Origin: Clostridiales bacterium UBA4039
GTDB lineage: Bacteria > Bacillota > Clostridia > Lachnospirales > Vallitaleaceae
Assembly: GCA_002382805.1 (NCBI GenBank)
Contig: DGAD01000042.1
Location: 1 to 34,921 of the forward strand
Reading direction: 5' to 3'
Length of the DNA: 34,921 nucleotides
The stretch's first letter is position 1; each line of letters starts with the position of its first letter. Below, piece by piece: positions 1 through 8,695 of the stretch. Below the pieces are notes generated by a model. It was given only the letters and a program-made list of their open reading frames with translations, did no database searches and had not been told where the DNA came from. The translations under genes and the position numbers were made by a program.

Positions 1-171
1 TGAATAAGTATCAAAAAGAATATAATGAGTTTCGGAAAGATCAAGATGAAAAAACTGATTAATAATAGGCCAAGTATCTTTTGGAATAATAAATGGATCA
101 GGATAGGCATTAAGAAACCGTGATGCAAAAGCATCTTGATAATCCGAATGAGAAACAAAAACAGGAAACAT
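1..171 (-). CDS. Partial unknown protein, possibly an insertion-sequence transposase N-terminus
   Basis: A minus-strand reading frame runs off the left edge. Its ATG (169-171) sits 6 nt after a GGAGGT ribosome site (178-183 on the complement), so the start is well supported. The 57 visible residues begin MFPVFVSHSDYQDAF and contain no stop. A stretch reading WPIINQFFHLDLSE resembles, from memory, the beginning of some DDE-type transposases of Firmicutes, but no catalytic motif is visible because the gene is cut. On the complement, a TTGACA stretch lies at 241-246 without a matching -10. If this is an insertion sequence, its right end should fall between about 190 and 280. Identity is uncertain; existence of a coding start is fairly sure. 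Confidence 0.5.
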   Translation of the reverse strand, partial: MFPVFVSHSDYQDAFASRFLNAYPDPFIIPKDTWPIINQFFHLDLSETHYILFDTYS

Positions 172-356
172 AAAAACACCTCCGGGCAATCGAAAATAAA
201 AGTTACATTCAATTGCCTTCGGCGAAAATTTTTGGAGATTTGTCAAGGGTTTTGGCAAAAAAAGTGGAGGTTTTTATAAAAATAAGAATTGAAAGCATTG
301 ATTTTTCAGGCTTTGTAATTCCGAGAGACTATAGATATTTTATAGGAGGAAAAGAT

Positions 357-947
357 ATGGAGTATATAATAAAAACAAGGGAAAGAATTATTGCATATTT
401 GGTCATTAGCGTGTATTTTGGTTTGACTTATTTTTACATAATAAATAAACGAACGTACAGTATCAATGAGGATTTGACAGCCTTACAAAGGCAATTTTTT
501 TTGTTATTATATGGATTGGTGATTTTAATATATTTGATATTTATTATAAGAGGAGTTTTGTTTAAGAAAAGAGTTGATCTTAAGAATGTAAGCGTGATAT
601 ATTCTCCAAAGATTAGGGCTTATTACATAAGATTAGTGCTACTAATTTTAATGCATTTAATGTATTGGGCGTTGTTATCGTTAGGGGAATATAGAGCATT
701 CTTATTAATATTAATAGGGATGAGTATTTTATTGATACCAACTCCAACATTCAGTTCAGTTTTTGAAAGTGAAGATTATATAATATATATGGGTAATAAG
801 TATTGCTTTAAGGATATATCCAACGTAAGAAAAGACTTTGGATACAGACTTAAGTTTGATATAAAGCATAAAGAAAAAACAATACAGGTTTTTAATATGA
901 AAAAATATACAATATTATGGGAAAAGTTTTGTGAGCATCGTTCCTAG
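357..947 (+). CDS. Unknown membrane protein, about four membrane segments
   Basis: A 196-residue protein starting MEYIIKTRER. I chose the ATG at 357 over an in-frame TTG at 213 because AGGAGG at 344-349 lies 7 nt before it, and the extra upstream residues look like translated intergenic DNA. Hydrophobic segments fall near residues 10-30, 45-65, 90-105 and 108-125. A soluble C-terminal part of about 65 residues follows, with a pattern (FESEDYIIYMGNKYCFKDIS) like the small PH-like or YcxB-type tails of other Firmicute membrane proteins. No enzymatic motif is visible. It stands alone, between the left-edge gene and a 248-bp gap that shows no clear gene or RNA. Function not recognised. Confidence 0.7.
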   Translation: MEYIIKTRERIIAYLVISVYFGLTYFYIINKRTYSINEDLTALQRQFFLLLYGLVILIYLIFIIRGVLFKKRVDLKNVSVIYSPKIRAYYIRLVLLILMHLMYWALLSLGEYRAFLLILIGMSILLIPTPTFSSVFESEDYIIYMGNKYCFKDISNVRKDFGYRLKFDIKHKEKTIQVFNMKKYTILWEKFCEHRS

Positions 948-1195
948 ACATGTGAGTGATTTCCGTAGATAACGACATATAACACGCCAATTGCAATCAT
1001 GTACAGGAAACATGTAAAAATACATCATTATAATAATACAAAATGAAATTTAATAACCCTTTAATTGTAAATTGAAGATTGTTATGTTAAGCTTTTCACG
1101 ATGCATAAAATTGCTGGAGCCAGAAGATGACGTCACATAATATAAGTCCCTAGGATGATTGGGCTAAATATAGAAAAAATAGAGGAAGAGAGCTT

Positions 1196-1942
1196 ATGCC
1201 TAAGACGAGAGAGTTATTATATTTATCATTTTTAGAAGAAGAAAATAAAGTACTATCATATGGAATTGAATTCAACGAATTTATGAATTGTATAGAAGAC
1301 AGACCGAAAAATATACTTATTTTGGAAGGAGATTATTGGGGAAGTGCATTTGATTTTACTACAAGATGCCACATTTGTGTAGAAGATGATATTGAAGAGT
1401 TTATTGCAGAAGAAGTTTATAATTATGGCGATTTTTGCTGGATTGATTTTTCGGATGTTAAAGGACTTAGGTCAATGACCCGCCTTGAAGCGGCTGAACT
1501 AATCTATCTTGGAAAGCTGCAACAACCAGTACAATCCCCGTTTTTTGAAAAATTAAATAACCGTTTTGTATATCTTGCCCATGATGATGGTTGGAACAAT
1601 ATAATTTATTATCGTGACATACAAGAGTATCGAGATGTATTGAATAGACTTATATGTAATAAAATTAAGAAAGTGCATGGAAAGGTCGTTAATTTATTAG
1701 GGGATGACCTCATAGTAGAGTTGGTTGAACTTAGTAAGTCGGGATTAGCGATTGATTTTGATCGTTTATTAGAAGATGAGGAGGAGGGGAGTTTTGAAGT
1801 TTTAATGTATGGATTAGGAACGATGACTGATATGGATGCCATGTATGAGGATTATGAGAAATATAAAGCCAAGGCAAACCATAATAAGAGCTTAGAGTAT
1901 ATAGATAATACATGGTTTTTAAGAGATTGGACAAATGACTAA
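1196..1942 (+). CDS. Uncharacterised soluble protein
   Basis: A 248-residue acidic protein with no signal peptide or membrane segment. The start ATG follows a GAGGAAGAG ribosome site. Recognisable stretches are YGIEFNEF near residue 22, YGDFCWIDF near 77, LEAAELIYLGKLQQP near 97 and RFVYLAHDDGWNNIIYYR near 123. From memory, similar proteins in Bacilli and Paenibacilli are carried in databases as 'oxalate:formate antiporter', a name that cannot be right for a protein without membrane helices. The acidic, small-domain character would also suit an immunity or knot-repeat-type protein, but no toxin partner is present here. Function not assigned. Confidence 0.75.
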   Translation: MPKTRELLYLSFLEEENKVLSYGIEFNEFMNCIEDRPKNILILEGDYWGSAFDFTTRCHICVEDDIEEFIAEEVYNYGDFCWIDFSDVKGLRSMTRLEAAELIYLGKLQQPVQSPFFEKLNNRFVYLAHDDGWNNIIYYRDIQEYRDVLNRLICNKIKKVHGKVVNLLGDDLIVELVELSKSGLAIDFDRLLEDEEEGSFEVLMYGLGTMTDMDAMYEDYEKYKAKANHNKSLEYIDNTWFLRDWTND

Positions 1943-1988
1943 AAGTAAAAAATATGGTAGGTTAGATTAGGAGGTTTGATAACAACGA

Positions 1989-2394
1989 ATGATTTTAGGG
2001 ATGAACTATAGTAAGAGAAAAAATGGGAATTGTAGAGATGTCCTTGAACTTATTGAATCAACCAATAATTCAGACGCATTTTTAATTTTAAATATTCCAG
2101 AACTTTCAATTAGTAGCTGTTGTGATTATAATTATGCTTGCTTTAAAACCGGTAGCTGTAGTTTTGAGGATGACTTTGGTGGCGTTATAGATAACATTCG
2201 TGATTTTTGTTAATCGAGGAGCAGGTTATGAGGAAGCAATTGCGGAGTTAAAGAAGGACATTGAGCCATATGGGGGTTCGTCGAAGATAGTAGCTGTTGC
2301 AAGTAGAGATTTTGGGATGAGCTCAATTGGAGGTAGACTTAGGGATAATGATGAGTTCAGACAAATGATACGCAATAAGATTCGATTTAATTAA
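1989..2394 (+). pseudogene. Unknown gene broken by a one-base frameshift
   Basis: Two overlapping short frames read as one gene. The first begins MILGMNYSKRKNGN and ends ...GGVIDNIRDFC at 2213. The second continues VNRGAGYEEAIAELKKD... to 2394. Removing one T from the T5 run at 2203-2207 joins them smoothly as ...DNIRDFVNRGAGYEEAI..., giving a protein of about 135 residues. The second frame has no start of its own with a convincing ribosome site (only GTG at 2200), which argues for one broken gene rather than two. An AGGAGG at 1969-1974 precedes the ATG by 14 nt, rather long. The N-terminal half is rich in Cys and Ser around SISSCCDYNYACFKTGSCSF. Function unknown; a sequencing error in the homopolymer is possible. 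Confidence 0.6.
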
Positions 2395-2440
2395 TAATCT
2401 ATAAAGAATAATAAAACAATAAAGAGAGAAAGAGGTATTT

Positions 2441-3283
2441 ATGAAAAAATTAATTATCGCATTAACTTTAGGGATCGTATTGACTGGTTGTGAGGCAAAA
2501 GAATTGGAGGTTCAAACAGAGGTGGATAATGGTGGAGAGGCCACTATTCAAACAGAATCTATACAAATCAATGAGCAAGAAAATGCGGTGGATGATATTC
2601 AAGTAGCAAATGAAGAGATGCAAGAGCTAGAAGAAGTAGAAGAGGAAGTTACACTAGCTCCAAATCTTGTTTTTCAATATATTGATACCAACCAAGATGA
2701 GCGGGTTGAAAAAGTTGTAAATCAGGCGTATAAAAAATTTATCGATGACTTTGAAGTATCTTTTGATGAAGAGATTACTTTTATTGTATATAAAGACCAG
2801 CCAGCCTTTTGGGAAGGGGCGTTTGGTGGTGAGAACAATGGGAATACAACAGGATTTGCAGATCATGAAGAACGTGTAGTGCATCTAACATCTCCATCGG
2901 ATACAAGTATTAAAACAGAAGAAGAGATGCTAAAAATACCTGTTCATGAGCTTGTTCATATTATCTTGCCACATGGGTATATAGATATTAGAGAAGGAAT
3001 TGCGTGTTATCTGGCTGGACAATCAATGGAATTTACGTTGGAAGACATACCATCTAATTTATCATCTATCGTAACCTATCAAGGTGGAGGAGATACTATT
3101 CGGATGCAGTATAATTTGGCCGGATATAAAGCTAAGTTTATGATTGAAGAATGCTTTGATATGGACTTTGTAAAGTATAAAGAATATATGAATAGTCCAG
3201 ATGATTATTCAACTGCAGGGTATGCGAGTGAAGAAGAGTTTTTAAATGATTTTCGGATATATCTCCAAGAAAAAGCAATCTAA
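2441..3283 (+). CDS. Lipoprotein with MA-clade metalloprotease-like domain
   Basis: A 280-residue exported lipoprotein. The signal peptide ends in a lipobox (LTGC, lipid-bearing Cys17), followed by an acidic Glu/Gln-rich linker to about residue 72. The C-terminal domain contains HELVH (169-173), the zinc-binding HExxH motif, and a downstream REGIACY with Glu185 as the likely third ligand. This arrangement is typical of gluzincin-like peptidase_MA domains (compare the usual 'EGLAxY' element). Glu170 would be the catalytic base. The protein is predicted to sit on the outer face of the membrane and cleave peptides or cell-surface proteins; the substrate is unknown. It has its own ribosome site (GAGAAAGAGG) and no obvious partner gene. 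Confidence 0.75.
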   Translation: MKKLIIALTLGIVLTGCEAKELEVQTEVDNGGEATIQTESIQINEQENAVDDIQVANEEMQELEEVEEEVTLAPNLVFQYIDTNQDERVEKVVNQAYKKFIDDFEVSFDEEITFIVYKDQPAFWEGAFGGENNGNTTGFADHEERVVHLTSPSDTSIKTEEEMLKIPVHELVHIILPHGYIDIREGIACYLAGQSMEFTLEDIPSNLSSIVTYQGGGDTIRMQYNLAGYKAKFMIEECFDMDFVKYKEYMNSPDDYSTAGYASEEEFLNDFRIYLQEKAI

Positions 3284-3320
3284 AACACTAGTGATGTACA
3301 GTGAAGAATGAGGAAAGAAT

Positions 3321-3923
3321 ATGTATCAACTATCCGCGGGAAATAAGAAAGTTGTACTTTTGTTACATGAAATTTATGGAATAAATGCTAATATAAAGCA
3401 AAAGTGCAACGATTTACATGAGCTAGGATTCGATGTTTATTGCCCTAACTTACTAAGTCAAGATAAAATTTATTCTTATCAAGAAGAAGAAAAAGCATAT
3501 AGTGATTTTATTGCTTGCATTGGTTTTTCACAAGCGTGTCAAAATGCGTTGATAACATATAAGGATTTAGAATCTAGATATGATAAAGTTTTTATTGTCG
3601 GTTACAGTATAGGAGCAACTGTCGCATGGATGATGAGTGAATATGTTCATAGCGCTGGAATTGTTTGTTTTTATGGTTCAAGAATTAGAGACTATACTGA
3701 TATTATTCCTTTGTCGCCGATGTTTATCTTTTTTGCGTCAAACGAAAAGTTTAATGTTGAAGCACTTGTGAAGGAAATAGAAGAAAAAAAGAATATCGAA
3801 GTTTTGGAAATGTATAAGGGATATCATGGTTTTGCAGACCCATATTGTCACCAATTCAATTATAGACTATATTTTAAAACTAAAAAAATCATGCTTAGAA
3901 TGTTAAAAGAAAATAGTGATTAG
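3321..3923 (+). CDS. Dienelactone hydrolase-family alpha/beta hydrolase
   Basis: A 200-residue cytoplasmic hydrolase. HEIYG (16-20) matches the oxyanion-hole loop of dienelactone hydrolases, and GYSIG (94-98) is the nucleophile elbow with Ser96 where classical members have Cys. KGYHGF provides His169 of the triad. The acid position is odd: the usual Asp strand reads FFASNEKF, leaving Asn141 or Glu142 in place of Asp. The length is a little short of the usual 230 or so. The gene follows the metalloprotease lipoprotein by 37 bp with its own GAGGAA ribosome site. The likely role is hydrolysis of a small ester or lactone; the substrate cannot be inferred. Confidence 0.8.
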   Translation: MYQLSAGNKKVVLLLHEIYGINANIKQKCNDLHELGFDVYCPNLLSQDKIYSYQEEEKAYSDFIACIGFSQACQNALITYKDLESRYDKVFIVGYSIGATVAWMMSEYVHSAGIVCFYGSRIRDYTDIIPLSPMFIFFASNEKFNVEALVKEIEEKKNIEVLEMYKGYHGFADPYCHQFNYRLYFKTKKIMLRMLKENSD

Positions 3924-3967
3924 ATGATTACCTCCTACGACAATGTAACTACTACTAGCAATTTATA

Positions 3968-3991
3968 GGCAGATATAAATTCGTATCTGTC
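3968..3991. other. Small hairpin between the hydrolase and GNAT genes
   Basis: GGCAGATA (3968-3975) pairs with TATCTGTC (3984-3991) over an 8-nt loop, 7 of 8 positions complementary plus a G-T pair. No T-run follows, so it is a weak candidate for a terminator or processing hairpin. It may be chance in AT-rich DNA. Confidence 0.3.
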
Positions 3992-4015
3992 GTTATTAAT
4001 GAAAGTGGAAGACAT

Positions 4016-4453
4016 ATGATTAGAAAAATAAAAAAAGACAATAGAGAATTAGAGACGATAATGGATATATGGCTACAAGCTACAATTATAGCACATCCAT
4101 TTATTGAAGAAGAATACTGGAGAAAAAATTATATTCAAGTTAAAGAGAATTATTTACCAAACAGCGACACGTATCTTTATATTGAAGAGAGTAAAGTTAT
4201 TGGCTTTATCAGTATCATTAACGAAGAATTTATTGGAGCCTTATTTGTATCACCAGAACAACAAAGATGTGGTGTAGGGGAAAAATTAATTAATTTTGCC
4301 AAGCAAAAATATAGTAAGTTAACCTTAGCCGTCTACTCAGAAAACAAAAATGCAGTATTATTTTATAAAAAGATGGGGTTTGAAATTCTTCAAAAGCAAT
4401 TAAATGAAGATTCGCATGTGGAAGAGTTCGTTATGCATATCAAGAATGCATAA
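4016..4453 (+). CDS. GNAT-family N-acetyltransferase
   Basis: A 145-residue single-domain acetyltransferase. The acetyl-CoA pyrophosphate loop (motif A) is ALFVSPEQQRCGVG, with the Q/RxxGxG/A core at 83-88. Asn112 and Tyr117 in NKNAVLFYKKMGF form motif B. The length fits YjaB/YiaC-type stand-alone GNAT proteins, which acetylate small amines or peptide N-termini using acetyl-CoA. The start ATG has only a weak ribosome site (AAGTGGAAG). The acceptor cannot be read from the sequence. Downstream, GGAAAA/TTTTCC (4496-4514) makes a small hairpin that might end transcription. Confidence 0.85.
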   Translation: MIRKIKKDNRELETIMDIWLQATIIAHPFIEEEYWRKNYIQVKENYLPNSDTYLYIEESKVIGFISIINEEFIGALFVSPEQQRCGVGEKLINFAKQKYSKLTLAVYSENKNAVLFYKKMGFEILQKQLNEDSHVEEFVMHIKNA

Positions 4454-4495
4454 TGTATACTATTTAGTTTAGCTATAGAGGATTATATTTGTTGG

Positions 4496-4514
4496 GGAAA
4501 ACCTGGTTTTTTCC
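4496..4514 (+). terminator. Possible weak terminator after the GNAT gene
   Basis: GGAAAA (4496-4501) can pair with TTTTCC (4509-4514) around the loop CCTGGTT; inner GG/CC pairs can extend the stem if the loop shrinks. The T-run is part of the stem rather than after it, so efficiency is doubtful. Confidence 0.3.
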
Positions 4515-4568
4515 TCTGTGAAGGAAAGGACATAGAATACGTGCGTTACACAGGGAGGTAGTTTGCAT

Positions 4569-4943
4569 GTGAAGAAAAAACGGAAATATTTGCAGATAGG
4601 GATGAGTTTATTAGCTTTATTATATATTTGCTTCATAAGTTATTTTGCCTTTATTTCTAAGCTAGCCGGAAGAACAAAGGGACATGTGAATCAATATAAT
4701 TTGAAACCCTTTACAACAATACAAGGATGTTTGGTTTTAGATAGTTTTAGTCAGATGCTGCAATTTACTATCAATATCCTTGGGAATATAATTGTATTCA
4801 TGCCGGTGGGTATCTTTACATTAGTTTTTTTAAATATACGTAAAAAAAAGAATGGATTTATAGTAGGTGCGATTGTTGGAGTGTTTTTTTACTATAAAGT
4901 GTTAAAGATTATAGAAAAAAGAGGAGGAAGATATAATGTCTAG
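4569..4943 (+). pseudogene. Truncated VanZ-family membrane protein
   Basis: The reading frame has VanZ hallmarks: an N-terminal membrane segment (about 8-26), NLKPFTTI, then NILGNIIVFMPVGI leading into a second membrane segment. After GAIVGVFF the family should continue with a Glu-bearing helix (FSLxIExxQ) and a final membrane segment carrying GRxxDxDD. Here the frame becomes YYKVLKIIEKRGGRYNV and ends inside the ribosome site of the next gene. The 3' third is therefore missing, apparently by a deletion near 4889 that joined vanZ to the start of the next gene. I chose GTG at 4569 (10 nt after GGGAGG, 4553-4558) over TTG at 4563 (4 nt). VanZ proteins are linked to teicoplanin or lipoglycopeptide tolerance; this remnant is probably inactive. 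Confidence 0.65.
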
Positions 4944-5460
4944 AAAAGTAATGGTTTATATAGCTACCAGCTTAGATGGGTATATCGCAACAGATAAGGA
5001 CTCGCTAGAGTGGCTGTTTAAAGTAGAAGGCGAAGGCGATAATGGATATAGTGAATTCTACGATACGATAGATACGGTGGTTCTTGGAAGAAGAACATAT
5101 GATTGGATTAGGAATTTTGAAGAAGAAAACTTTCCCTATGCAAATAAAAAATGTTATGTGTTCACTAGAACACCATATGTAGCAGATGAAAATGTGGAGT
5201 TTATTCATGGAGATATTTCTAAATTCATTAGTTCATTAAAAATGGAAGCGGGGAAGAATATCTGGATTGTTGGTGGAGGAGAGATTATATCTCAGTGCGT
5301 TAAAGAAAAACTTGTGGATGAGTTCATACTTTTTGTGGCACCAACACTCATTGGCAAAGGTATTTCTTTATTCAATCAACAAAATATCGAAGTAGAATTG
5401 GAATTAAAAAGTGTTCGACAATTTAAGCAATTTGCGCAATTGCACTATGTAAAAAAATAA
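4936..5460 (+). CDS. Dihydrofolate reductase-like (RibD C-terminal domain) protein
   Basis: A 174-residue protein of the YyaP/YwjB type. The N-terminus (VMVYIATSLDGYIATDKDSLEWL) is the usual RibD_C start; VVLGRRTYDWI and WIVGGGEIISQ are the NADPH-binding elements, and DEFILFVAPTLIGKGISLF closes the domain. Such stand-alone proteins share the DHFR fold but their substrate is mostly unknown. They are distinct from the true FolA coded at 28382. The ribosome site AGGAGG lies inside the end of the truncated vanZ frame, which overlaps this start by 8 bp. Confidence 0.85.
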   Translation: MSRKVMVYIATSLDGYIATDKDSLEWLFKVEGEGDNGYSEFYDTIDTVVLGRRTYDWIRNFEEENFPYANKKCYVFTRTPYVADENVEFIHGDISKFISSLKMEAGKNIWIVGGGEIISQCVKEKLVDEFILFVAPTLIGKGISLFNQQNIEVELELKSVRQFKQFAQLHYVKK

Positions 5461-5478
5461 AGTGTAAGGCATGAATTA

Positions 5479-5538
5479 ATAGGCGCCTTGTAGATGAAGT
5501 AATTCCGTTATATTTATCTGTGATTTATCCGCGCCTAT
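5479..5538 (+). terminator. Possible terminator after the DHFR-like gene
   Basis: ATAGGCGC (5479-5486) and GCGCCTAT (5531-5538) form a perfect 8-bp inverted repeat around a 44-nt loop, followed by AATTTTTG. The loop is long for an intrinsic terminator, so this is tentative. TATAAT at 5536-5541 could instead be a -10 for the next gene, though I see no good -35. Confidence 0.3.
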
Positions 5539-5604
5539 AATTTTTGTTAAAGACTGGCTTTTGAAGAACATAGATAATTGCAGACAATAAGAATGGAGAA
5601 CAAT

Positions 5605-6261
5605 ATGAAATATACATACATTTTATTTGACCTCGATGGAACGTTAACGGATCCTAGAGAAGGCATAACTAAATCAGTCGCATATGCCTTAAACAAAATG
5701 GGACAAAAGAGTGTCAATTTAGATGAATTAACAAAATTTATCGGACCACCATTAAAAGATTCGTTTATGGATTATTATAATTTTACAGAGGATGAAGCAA
5801 ATAAGGCGATAGAACTTTACAGGGAGTACTTTAAAGACATAGGGATTTTTGAGAACCATGTCTATCAAGGAATCCCAGAGCTTCTTAAAGCCTTGATTGA
5901 GCAAAAAAAAATATTGATTGTTGCCACATCAAAACCTACAGTTTTTGCAGAAAGAATTATTAGACACTTTGATTTGGAAAAGTATTTTAAGGTTATTATA
6001 GGAAGTAATCTTGATGGAACACGAACAAATAAGGCAGAGGTTATTGAGACAGCATTACTAGAAGCTGGTATTGAACAAAAAGATGATGTAGTGATGATTG
6101 GTGACAGAAAACATGATGTTATTGGCGCCAATGTAGTAGGAATTGATTCAATAGGCGTTGAATATGGATATGGTTCCTATGAAGAGCTGACAAAAGCAGG
6201 AGCTACGTATATTGTTAAAAGTACATTAGAATTGGGTGGTTTGCTTGAAAATATCGAATAA
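5605..6261 (+). CDS. HAD-superfamily phosphatase, phosphoglycolate phosphatase-like
   Basis: A 218-residue HAD hydrolase with all four motifs: DLDGT (nucleophile Asp9, acid Asp11), ATSKP (Ser109), Lys143 in TNKAEV, and MIGDRKHD (Asp167, Asp171) for Mg2+. The helical cap between about residues 20 and 80 is of C1 type, as in Gph/PpaX-like enzymes. It should dephosphorylate a small phospho-metabolite in the cytoplasm. I chose the ATG at 5605, 4 nt after TGGAGAA, over an in-frame TTG at 5578 because the family normally begins just before the first HAD motif. Substrate unknown. Confidence 0.87.
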   Translation: MKYTYILFDLDGTLTDPREGITKSVAYALNKMGQKSVNLDELTKFIGPPLKDSFMDYYNFTEDEANKAIELYREYFKDIGIFENHVYQGIPELLKALIEQKKILIVATSKPTVFAERIIRHFDLEKYFKVIIGSNLDGTRTNKAEVIETALLEAGIEQKDDVVMIGDRKHDVIGANVVGIDSIGVEYGYGSYEELTKAGATYIVKSTLELGGLLENIE

Positions 6262-6356
6262 AAAAGCTACAATCATGAGAAACCAGTAAGAAAGTGATAA
6301 GGCTATTCATCTTATTTGAAATCCTAAAGAGGATAATAAACTAAAGGGGGATTACA

Positions 6357-6953
6357 ATGCAGATAGGAGATAAGATAGATTTTGGCAAGTATACATGGAG
6401 AGTTCTTGATATTCAAGAAGATAAGATGTTGATTATAACGGAAAAAATAATTGAACAACGTCCGTACCATGAAGTATATGAGGATATCACGTGGGCAGAG
6501 TGCTCCCTGAGGCACTACCTTAATCATACGTTTTATGAGAGTTTTGAAGAAAAAGATAGAGCAAGAATCCTAACCATAACGAATGAAAATGCTGATAATG
6601 AATGGTATGGGACAAAAGGTGGAGAAAAGACGCAAGATAGAATATTTTTACTAAGTATGGAAGAGGCGGTGTGTAAATATTTTGGGGATAGTAGTTCGAA
6701 ACTTTATAATCCAGGTAAAAATCAACGGTATTGGTTCGAGAGAAAAGATATGAATAATAGCAAGCGAACGGCATATTATAAAGAAGGGATATGGTGGTGG
6801 TGGCTTCGTTCACCTGGACGTGTAAGCGTAAAGGCAGTCTATATTCATGGAGATGGTAATATAGGTATTCAAGGCAATAATATCTTTAAAGGTAACATTA
6901 GCGAAGGTAAGTGCCGCGGCGGGCTAAGACCTGCTTTGTGGCTACAACTATAA
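6357..6953 (+). CDS. DUF6273 domain protein
   Basis: A 198-residue protein that is essentially one DUF6273 domain. It opens with IDFGKYTWRVLDIQEDKMLIITEKII, has the ITWAECSLRHYLNHTFYESF element with Trp and LRxxLN, then RIFLLSMEEA, WWWWLRSPG and a closing RGGLRPALWLQL. This order is characteristic of the family, which appears in Clostridia both alone and as a surface-protein module and resembles formylglycine/C-lectin-like folds in layout. No signal peptide or membrane segment is present, so this copy should be cytoplasmic. The ribosome site is AAAGGGGG. Biological role unknown. Confidence 0.8.
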   Translation: MQIGDKIDFGKYTWRVLDIQEDKMLIITEKIIEQRPYHEVYEDITWAECSLRHYLNHTFYESFEEKDRARILTITNENADNEWYGTKGGEKTQDRIFLLSMEEAVCKYFGDSSSKLYNPGKNQRYWFERKDMNNSKRTAYYKEGIWWWWLRSPGRVSVKAVYIHGDGNIGIQGNNIFKGNISEGKCRGGLRPALWLQL

Positions 6954-6992
6954 GACAGAAAAAATATCATAGATAAAATAAAGGGGAACAAC

Positions 6993-8684
6993 ATGAAAAC
7001 GACATTTAAAAAAGCACAAATTATAACAATTGTATTAATGAGCTTTATACTTAGTGCTTGCTCAGTTTTAGAAACACCACAGATGTATATTGAAAGACTC
7101 TATTCTGAAAATCAATATCAGGAGATACTTGAACATTATAATCAAAATGAACTGAGTATAGAAAAAGATTTTGAAACATTTTATCAAGTTGCCAATGCAT
7201 ATCACTTGACAGGCGAACATGAAGAGGCGTTAGAAGTTGTGGATACGCTACTTGACTATAGTGATATGATGAAGTATAGAATTTTAAAATATAACATTTT
7301 GGAGTCTTTAGGTGCATTTGATGTACAAGAAGAACTTGTTAAGGAGACTTTAGAGCAATATAAAGAAGAATATACATTATTAAATGATGAAGAAAAATCC
7401 AACTATTGTTATTGGCTTATTCTAAATTATGAGAATGAGGAAGCTATAGAAAAATATGAACAGCTGCTGATAGATGTGTCTAATGATTCTATGAAAGATG
7501 CAATATATAATAATCTTTCATGGGCGTGTTTAAATATTTTTGATTATGAGAAGGCAAAAGAATATAGCTTAGAGTCATTAAAGCTGAACCCTCAAGATTC
7601 AATTACATTAACCAATCTAGGAAATAGTCATTATGGACTAGGTGAATATGATAATGCAAGAGAAGTCTTTGAAGAAGCGATGCGTGCAAATCCAAATAAT
7701 TCATATGCTATCTATGGTTTAGCGACGACACTTGATGCACTAGAGGATGAAGAGGCCATTGCGTATTGGGAAAAATATATCGAACTTCAGCCATACGATA
7801 TTGATGGATGGTATTCGATATATACGTATTATTTAGACTTAGAGGATATGGATGAAGCAATAAAAGCATTAGAAGAGATGGTTTTCATTGATCCTACAAA
7901 AAGCTATTACGTAAAAGATCTTCTTACATTGTATAGTCAATCACAGGAGAGTGAAAAAATTGAAAACGTACTCGAACAATTTCGTCTCAATAATGAACCA
8001 TTACAATATGATTTTTTATTAGCTGAATATACTTACACCTATGTAGATGAAGAGGAAGGATATGCGCTATATACGGATATGCTAAGCAATTATTCTTTAG
8101 AATATTATGATTTGTATTTAATACTAGAAAATATTTACCTTATGGGCACTGAACAAACAAGGGAGGATTTTTTAGAAAAAATAGAATTAACATATGGTCG
8201 GACCTATCGACTAGATCTAGAGACTGAGTTTTTTTATGACTATAGTGAATATGAAAAACTCATTACTGCCGCCAAAGAATTGATTAGTATTGACAGTAGT
8301 AATGCATATGCATATGAGTTGATGGCAGATGGACTATATTTTTTAGGAGATTATGAGAATGCCTACTTAGGATATCTCGAAGCGCTGTCATATGGAGAGC
8401 CTACGTTCTACTTAAAAAGTTCACTTATTGATTGCGCAATACATCTGCGCAAACTAGACGAGGCAAAAGATATGTTAAGCGAAATATGGAATGAAAATAA
8501 AGAAGTTGCGATTATTTACGTCTACAGAGCACGTATAGATATGCTGACCGGCAATCAAGCATCAGCAAAAGAAATGATGGACAAAGCATTAGAGCTATCG
8601 CCATATTTAGAATATGTTTTTGATGAATATGAAGAACTACAGATATTAAAAGAAGATTATAATTTAATAGCCTTGATACACTAG
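6993..8684 (+). CDS. TPR-repeat lipoprotein
   Basis: A 563-residue exported lipoprotein. A signal peptide ends in LSAC (Cys23), and the rest is almost wholly helical tetratricopeptide repeats. The clearest run is from about residue 168 to 303 (for example SITLTNLGNSHYGLGEYDNA and SYAIYGLATTLDALEDEEA), with another from about 430 to 560. Such proteins act as surface-anchored scaffolds for other proteins. A shorter lipoprotein of the same design is coded at 22174. The gene is followed after 11 bp by the kinase gene at 8696, so the two may be co-transcribed, though no functional link is evident. Confidence 0.85.
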   Translation: MKTTFKKAQIITIVLMSFILSACSVLETPQMYIERLYSENQYQEILEHYNQNELSIEKDFETFYQVANAYHLTGEHEEALEVVDTLLDYSDMMKYRILKYNILESLGAFDVQEELVKETLEQYKEEYTLLNDEEKSNYCYWLILNYENEEAIEKYEQLLIDVSNDSMKDAIYNNLSWACLNIFDYEKAKEYSLESLKLNPQDSITLTNLGNSHYGLGEYDNAREVFEEAMRANPNNSYAIYGLATTLDALEDEEAIAYWEKYIELQPYDIDGWYSIYTYYLDLEDMDEAIKALEEMVFIDPTKSYYVKDLLTLYSQSQESEKIENVLEQFRLNNEPLQYDFLLAEYTYTYVDEEEGYALYTDMLSNYSLEYYDLYLILENIYLMGTEQTREDFLEKIELTYGRTYRLDLETEFFYDYSEYEKLITAAKELISIDSSNAYAYELMADGLYFLGDYENAYLGYLEALSYGEPTFYLKSSLIDCAIHLRKLDEAKDMLSEIWNENKEVAIIYVYRARIDMLTGNQASAKEMMDKALELSPYLEYVFDEYEELQILKEDYNLIALIH

Positions 8685-8695
8685 GAGGGTGAGAT

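Noticed and set aside
213..356. TTG start for the first membrane protein
   Set aside because: No ribosome site before 213, while AGGAGG stands 7 nt before the in-frame ATG at 357; the upstream residues look like translated intergenic or insertion-sequence end DNA.
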